From positions 34,684-98,683 of the forward strand of contig CAJJDP010000116.1 of assembly GCA_905182995.1 (NCBI GenBank): a DNA stretch of 64,000 bases. The letters run 5' to 3'. Under the pieces are notes generated by a model. The model ran no database searches and was not told the DNA's origin. It saw only the letters and a list, made by a program, of their open reading frames with translations. A program made the position numbers and the translations under genes. Positions 58,523 to 64,000 of this stretch are shown here, piece after piece; positions within the stretch are counted from its first letter, which is position 1, and each line of letters begins with the position of its first letter. This DNA is from Paramecium octaurelia (taxonomy: Eukaryota > Ciliophora > Oligohymenophorea > Peniculida > Parameciidae).

Positions 58523-59803
58523 TCAAATTTTTTGGTCATAAAATGCTTAAATTAGTTCTTCGATCTTTAGTTTTTAGTTCTCTTCAACAAATTGTTACGC
58601 TTAAGAATGATGAATTCCCAAGATTTCTGTAAGATGTTATATCTTCTATAATTTCGAATCATTTATAGTAGCTATATAATATTTATGCACTCTTACCATT
58701 AAATTTAGCATCCTTCTGGGTTATTGTTGATGGTCTTTCATTCTTTTCATTATTCTTCTTCACGAATAGACAAAAGCATACTTTTTAACCAAAAAACTCT
58801 GGCTTATTTCCATTGTAATGAGCCAACTAAATACATATTAAAAAATGCTTACTTTAAACTCATTATTGACATTATTGACCTCTTGGGCTGGAGGATTCAA
58901 AATACATTAGAACAATCCCTCTTCCTATGGTTTCACATCATTTTATAACTAAAATTCCATCATATATTTAATATACATCTATCTTTAAGTCCTTATATGT
59001 TCCAGCTATACCAACGAGCTTTACAGAGCCTTTCTTCCAAATAACATTGCCATCATTTTTTAAATGCATTTCCCATTTGTAAGGCTTCCCCAACTCCATT
59101 TAAATTTCATTGTTCTATTTATACATTACTTGCATCTTGTATTATGGGTTTATTTGATTCTCATTTTAAACTTACACCTTCTTATTGTTTACTATGATTC
59201 CATGGAACACCAATCTTTCATCTACTTATTCGATGATAAACTTTTTGAATTCTTCATTATTGCAATCAACATCCTGTAAAGAAAGCTTGCTAATCTGTTA
59301 AATTATTCTTAAAATAGCATAAATTAGTTTACTATTATGTAAATCCTTCAGCAACATTATTTTCTTAATTCTGAGTATGACTTTACTTGATTTCTTATTT
59401 CTCTTCTTTTGGTTTATCTGCAACCTTTTTCTGGAATATATCATCAAATTATGACAATTCCGCATTCTACTTTATAACTACACTTTAGTTTAGGGTGTTG
59501 ATATCATCTGCTGTCAATTCAGGATTGTTGATGTCTTTGACTATAATCTTAATTGATTGCCATCCTAAATGAGTATATAAGTCCTTTATTCTTGAAAAAA
59601 ACTATTCATCCTACAACTGATAAGGTGGTTGAGCTACAAATGATTTTAAATATTTTACTTTAATCTAAAGTAACATATATAGTAAATCCATTCTGAAGTT
59701 CATTAGGGTAAACATTTGAGATGGCGCCCCTAACTTCAGCCAGAGTTTTATTTTTTGAGGAGATCTTATGTGTCTTTTAGTTGTAAACGAACTTAATATT
59801 CAT
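58523..59803 (-). CDS. NBR1-like selective-autophagy receptor (PB1-FW-UBA), 383 aa
   Basis: Six exons; introns of 25, 25, 28, 26 and 25 nt give 384 codons. Residues 1-85 form a PB1-like domain: MNIKFVYNQKTHKISSKNKT with the conserved basic start, then LAEVRGAISNVYPNELQNGF and ITIYV-type strands. Residues about 210-320 match the NBR1-specific FW (four-tryptophan, Ig-like) domain: KPYKWEMHLKNDGNVIWKKG, then SVKLVGIAGTYKDLKIDL, then FFGQKVCFCLFV. Residues about 335-383 look like a UBA domain: LQKIQHLTEILGIHHSQAQQ and IEELIQAFYD. In NBR1 PB1 oligomerises, FW recruits cargo or proteases and UBA binds ubiquitin; a ZZ finger normally lies between PB1 and FW and is absent here. LIR motifs for Atg8 binding cannot be decided by eye. 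It would deliver ubiquitinated cargo to autophagosomes. Confidence 0.75.
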
Positions 59804-60295
59804 TAAAATAATTTAATAAATATTCATGTTAAGTTTTTATACACAAAGTATTAGGATTATGTAGAATGGAGAATAAAATAATTTCTTCTATAAGAATCTG
59901 CGAATTTCTTTTATAAGAATCTGCGAAATGCATTATGAATTGAAATTTTATTGAAGCACTATTGATGTTCATAAGTATGCTTAAAATAGAGGAGTACTAT
60001 AGTTAATTCTTTTGTAAAGATTAAAAAAATATCATCTTTAGATTTCTTTTTCTTATTATTGAACAATTTAGAAATTTAGAAGGAGATGAAAATTGATGCA
60101 ATTTTATTATTGAAGAAAGCATGGTTTCCATCATCGTAGAATGAATAAACGTCTATAAACACAAGGTTAAATTTATAGGTTTTGTCGAAAACTTTAAATG
60201 AATTAGCGGAATTTAGTTGATGTTCTATACTTAAAAAATTGGATTATATTATGATTGTATACATATTATATAAATTATTATAATAAAATAAAAAA
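59804..60295. other. 490-bp spacer between divergent genes
   Basis: AT-rich, between the divergent starts of the NBR1-like and receptor-PIPK genes; carries a 23-bp imperfect tandem duplication at 59881-59926. No gene supported. Confidence 0.5.
59881..59926. repeat. 23-bp imperfect tandem duplication
   Basis: Two adjacent copies sharing TATAAGAATCTGCGA and the preceding ATTTCTT, differing at one base (C versus T), at 59881-59903 and 59904-59926. It lies about 80 bp upstream of the NBR1-like start codon, so it may be a promoter or UTR element or simple slippage. Confidence 0.75.
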
Positions 60296-62461
60296 ATGAT
60301 CAAAAATATTCTGCTTACTAGCTTTTATGGGATTATTGTTGTTTTAAGTTTGATTTTAATCTACGTTCAAAGAAAAATCAAAAGATTAAGGCATAACCCT
60401 GGCCAAATTATCTTTGGAATTCTTGTTTCTCAATCTGTACATTTAATAATACTAATTAGATTATGAGTCTTTTTATTGTGTTCAGCCAATTTTATAATGT
60501 CGAAGATTCTTAAGATCAATAGGAATATATGTTATCAATCAATGAAAGCATTTGTAAATTAATTGCAGCCCCGTCTTTGATGGTCTCACTTATTTACAAT
60601 TTATTGAATATTTTGCTGATAGCCAACCTATATTGTTAAATATATGCTAAGAATTACAATGAAATCAATATACAAAAAGAAATCAAGATAGGGATACTAG
60701 CAGTGGTATTGATATCTTTGTTACTTGTGCTTGTATTTGATGAATTAGGTTTTAGGTATAAATTATACATTGACTAGTATTTTAGGAGATTGCAACTTAG
60801 AATCACACAATGTTTTTGCAACATTTTTGGTCTATCTAAGGAGCGTTCTCATTATAATTTTATCTACAATGTTAATAAAATTGTTAAAGTACCCACCAGA
60901 GATATTGTAAACAGAAATTTATAAAACCGTTATTGATAAGTTCATAAAGAAGTACCTACAAACCTACATCAAAGTAAATGTGGCTTATGGGCTGCTATAC
61001 GTATTTGCCAGATTGCTGATTGTATAATTAATCACCATAATCGATTAGCCAGTTGTAATCAATTACATTGAGAGCGATCAAAAATTGATGTCTGTTTGCT
61101 AATTCATTCAGGTTATTGCTACTTTAATAATGACTATAATCCGATTACATGAACCTATCATCCATAGGCACTTTAGACATCTATTTCGACCAAAAAAGTT
61201 GGTGTTGCATCAGAGACTGCTTGAGAAGAATGATGACGAGAGGGAAGACACACTCCAAAGGTCTTATGACAACATACAGATTGAGACTATTGGACAAGAC
61301 ATAAATAGCATAGGAATAAAGGTGTATAGATAAAAAAAGATCAATTCAATGTTATTGTCTTTGGAATAGTTTTAGCCTCCTTAATTACTACCTCAGGAAT
61401 CAACTTATGAAGATCCATAATAGAATTTAGTTAGCATTTAACATCAGGGTCATAATCAATTGAGTTTATTTTTATAGGCAAGTTTTGAAATGTTTGAAGA
61501 GTATCAGTATTGCTAAAATGATGAGATGACCAGTTACTCATTTAACAAAATGTAATAGAAATCTATTAAAATAAACCATCATGACCTATTGATTACAACT
61601 TATGGATAAGATATTCTGAGTTACAAATTGAGAGAATACTTTGGAATAACCTTGAAATAAATAAAGAAATCATTAGACAAAGAATAGAATATTGAATGTC
61701 TGAAATAAGAAGAAGTTAATTATGCTGGAACTCTGTTTTTGACGCATGATAATTTGATTTCCATGGAATTTATAACAAATGAGTAGAAAAGACAATTAAC
61801 TAAGGGCGGAGGAATGCAATAATTGTGGTTAAGATATGAGTAGGAATTTATATGTGAGTTGGGAATCTTCTTACCAGTAATAATCGGTTTGCATTCATAT
61901 TATCTGGATGATGATTATTATACTTTGGTATTTAAATTGAATAGACTTAAATTGAAATACCCCTTAATTGAGGAGCAATGGTCACAATAGTGTGTATTAA
62001 ATAGGTTAATATCTTAAAATATCATTGGCTGGATAACTATTGACAATGGAATTTACAATAAAAGATTTCTAGCAAGAGAAGTTTCAGATTTGAATTATAA
62101 GATTGTACTTAAAAGGAGTGACTATTTAATTGATGAAAATGATAAGTACTCTCTGATAGATATGATAAAACGAGATTACGTCACTTTACAATAAATGAAA
62201 TGCTCTATGACAATTCATTTTATATTTACAAAGCACACATCATCAAGATTGAAGACTCTAGTAAGAAAGGAGAAATTGATTGATCAAGATTAATCAATTG
62301 AAACATAAACTAAACGACAATCCAATTCATATATTGGGCAAATGGCATCTTTTGAATTGAAGACCAAATTAGGATACGTTGAAGTATTTTGGGATGATTG
62401 TTGGAAATATTGTGATTCAAACATTGATAAAGTTTTGGAAATCATCAATAATAAATTCTGA
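60296..62461 (+). CDS. GPCR-like receptor fused to a degenerate PIP-kinase domain, 706 aa
   Basis: Introns of 23 and 22 nt give 707 codons. Residues 1 to about 270 hold seven hydrophobic spans (LLTSFYGIIVVLSLILIYVQ; MSLFIVFSQFYNV; IKIGILAVVLISLLLVLVFD; VAYGLLYVFARLLIVQL; VIATLIMTIIRLHEPIIH). A basic/polar linker follows. From about residue 410 the sequence tracks type I/II phosphatidylinositol-phosphate kinases: YKLREYFGITLKQIKKSL, then NYAGTLFLTHDNLISMEFIT (PIPK: SGSFFYFTHDNKFIIKT), later LVFKLNRLKLK (KYDLKGS region), then KYSLIDMIKRDYVTLQQMK (PIPK: LLEQLKRDVEFLAQLKIMDY). The ATP-site Lys of FIIKT is Glu and the MDYSLL motif is not kept, so catalysis is doubtful. Receptor-PIPK fusions are known from Dictyostelium (RpkA) and other protists. 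Confidence 0.7.
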
Positions 62462-63107
62462 TAGTTATTTTTAGAAAAAATAAATATTATTAAAATTTGC
62501 TTAATCATAGATTAGGTTCGAATTAATCAAAAGAATGTTATTTTTTTTTATTTATTGTGATCAATTAACTAAGCGACCGATTTGTTCAACTAAAATATTT
62601 TTTAAGTAAAATAACTAGAATATTTTAGAAAAATAAAAGGATTAGATATTATTTGAGATTAAATCTACAGGATTAGATTAAACGATATATCTTCTTGAAA
62701 TATTCAGAATATAAATGCACTGTTCATTCTCTAAAAAGAACTGGCCACAAGTATATAGGCTTTAATTTACAACAAATTTTAGACCAAATTGATTAAGGAT
62801 TTGACTGTAATCATAAAATTCACTTTAGGCTTAAAATAATCTTATAGTATTAATAGAAATAGTTCATCAATGAATGGTATTTTCTAAATAATACAGCTTA
62901 ATCCTTTATGGAAATTTAGCTGAACGTTTTAAGAGTTTCAATCAAATTCAAGAGCTGAGACCTTGTTACATCTTCAGATTATGGGTGGCATGTAATTTAA
63001 TTAAAGGAATGATACTGAATTGCTTATTTTAAGTTGATGTTCTAATATTTGTTATGTAAAACAATCTTAATAATTTAACAATAATTATAACATATATATA
63101 AAAAGGA
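62462..63107. other. 645-bp spacer with overlapping coding-like frames
   Basis: Between the receptor-PIPK gene and the NEK gene. From about 62540 to 62950 two plus-strand frames show protein-like stretches (EIKSTGLDQTIYLLEIFR in one, LKRTGHKYIGFNLQQILDQI in another) but no start-to-stop model with plausible introns could be built. A decayed gene copy is a fair explanation. Confidence 0.35.
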
Positions 63108-64000
63108 ATGTCTTTGAAAGATTTTTAACTGCTCTCTAAATTAGGTATGTTGCATGTAATGGATATTATTAGGAGAGGGAGCTTATTCGTCTGTGTACAA
63201 AGTGAAAAGATTGGAAGATTCTTAAGAATATGCTTTAAAGAAAGTGAAATTATAGAACTTGAATGATAAAGAAAAATAAAATGCTATGAATGAGGTTCGC
63301 ATATTGGCCTCTATCAAACACCCTAATATTATAAGTTATAAAGAAGCTTTTATTGATATCCAAAGTAATTCATTATGGTAAAATCTATAATAATTTACTG
63401 TTAGTATTGTGATGGAATTTGCAGACGGTAGTGATTTATACTAGAAAATTGTTAACTCAAAAAAAAATGGGAAATAGATAGAGGAACAAATAATTTGGAA
63501 TATTTTTATATAAATAGTGAGAGGATTGAAAGCATTACATGAATTAAAAATTTTACATAGAGATCTAAAAGTATAACATTACATTATTATAAAGAGCGCA
63601 AATGTATTTTTGTATTAGAATGGAGATGTAAAATTGGGAGATATGAATGTTTCCAAAGTTGCAAAAAAGGGATTGTTGTACACTCAAACAGGAACACCCT
63701 TTTATGCGAGTCCAGAAGTATGGAAAGACCAGCCCTACGATCAGAAATCAGACATCTGGAGTTTGGGGTGTGTGGTCTATGAGATGGCATCTCTAAAACC
63801 CCCATTTCAGGCAGAGGATATGGAAGGATTATATAAGAGAGTTATAAGGGGATATTATCCTAGAATCTCATAAAATTATTCTCAAGATCTTAGCAACGTT
63901 ATAAGGTCAATGTTGTAAGTGCAACCCCATTTGAGACCAAATTGCGACAAATTATTATAATTTCCTTCTCTTTTGAAAAGATAGGACGATATGCCAAAAC
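63108..64000 (+). CDS. NEK-family protein kinase, N-terminal 270 residues (truncated by window end)
   Basis: ATG 63108 opens MSLKDFQLLSKLGEGAYSSV with introns of 28, 27 and 24 nt (the last ends AAG). The kinase domain shows the glycine loop GEGAYSSVYKVK, ATP-site lysine in EYALKKVKL, HPNIISYKEAFID, IVMEFADGSDLYQKI (NEK pattern), catalytic loop ILHRDLKSANVFL, GDMNVSKVAKKGLLYTQTGT in place of DFG, PFYASPEVWKDQPYDQKSDI and WSLGCVVYEMASLKPPF. HRD and Lys are intact; the DFG is DMN, a change seen as DLN in a known group of NEKs that remain active. NEKs regulate cilia length, basal bodies and cell cycle. The frame is open to base 64000, so the C-terminal tail is outside the window. Confidence 0.92.

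Overview
The window reads as macronuclear DNA of a ciliate, most probably a Paramecium species. It is strongly AT-rich. Real genes run through in-frame TAA and TAG, read as glutamine, and end only at TGA. They are broken by very short introns of about 20-37 nt that start GTA/GTT and end TAG, CAG or AAG. Genes are packed on both strands with short spacers; two convergent stop codons at 6477-6485 are 3 bp apart. All coding calls were made by hand with TGA as the only stop, and exon joins were accepted when family motifs and frame were restored across an intron. For nearly every gene the exon total is an exact multiple of three; I did not total the exons of the large EF-hand gene, and one join in the SANT gene is unresolved. 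Standard-code ORFs mostly miss or truncate these genes.

Layout. 1-9.1 kb: start of a truncated gene, a C2/coiled-coil protein, a multi-membrane RING-H2 protein, a small basic protein, a RING1-like RING+RAWUL protein, an EF-hand protein and a helix-turn-helix protein. 9.2-19.5 kb: a large WD40 protein, NudC, a TUL1/FLY-type membrane ubiquitin ligase, a coiled-coil protein, a TFIIB-like cyclin-fold protein and a secreted cysteine-rich protein. 20-29.4 kb: a casein-kinase-1-like pseudokinase, an unknown protein, an active-looking Ser/Thr kinase, a coiled-coil protein, a small ORF, a CTFxP-repeat protein and a SANT/Myb protein. 29.4-44.2 kb: a G-rich tandem-repeat spacer, a voltage-sensor adenylyl cyclase, an ABCC-type transporter, a VPS8-like tether, an acylated MORN protein, a small gene and the major vault protein. 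44.3-54.8 kb: an unknown basic protein, a globular-domain-less H1-like protein, a second C2/coiled-coil protein, an acyl-protein thioesterase, a mitochondrial Mn superoxide dismutase, a large multi-EF-hand protein and an unknown protein. 55-64 kb: two coiled-coil proteins, an NBR1-like PB1-FW-UBA autophagy receptor, a GPCR-like/PIP-kinase fusion with a degenerate kinase domain and a NEK kinase cut by the window end.

There is no operon logic, as expected for a ciliate; neighbours are functionally mixed (signalling, ubiquitin, vesicle traffic, cytoskeleton, chromatin). I saw no transposon, CRISPR array, rRNA or convincing tRNA. The most unusual items are the receptor-PIPK fusion with a Lys-to-Glu change, the NBR1-like receptor without a ZZ domain, the voltage-sensor cyclase without a visible pore motif, the CK1-like pseudokinase and the Polycomb-RING1-like protein.
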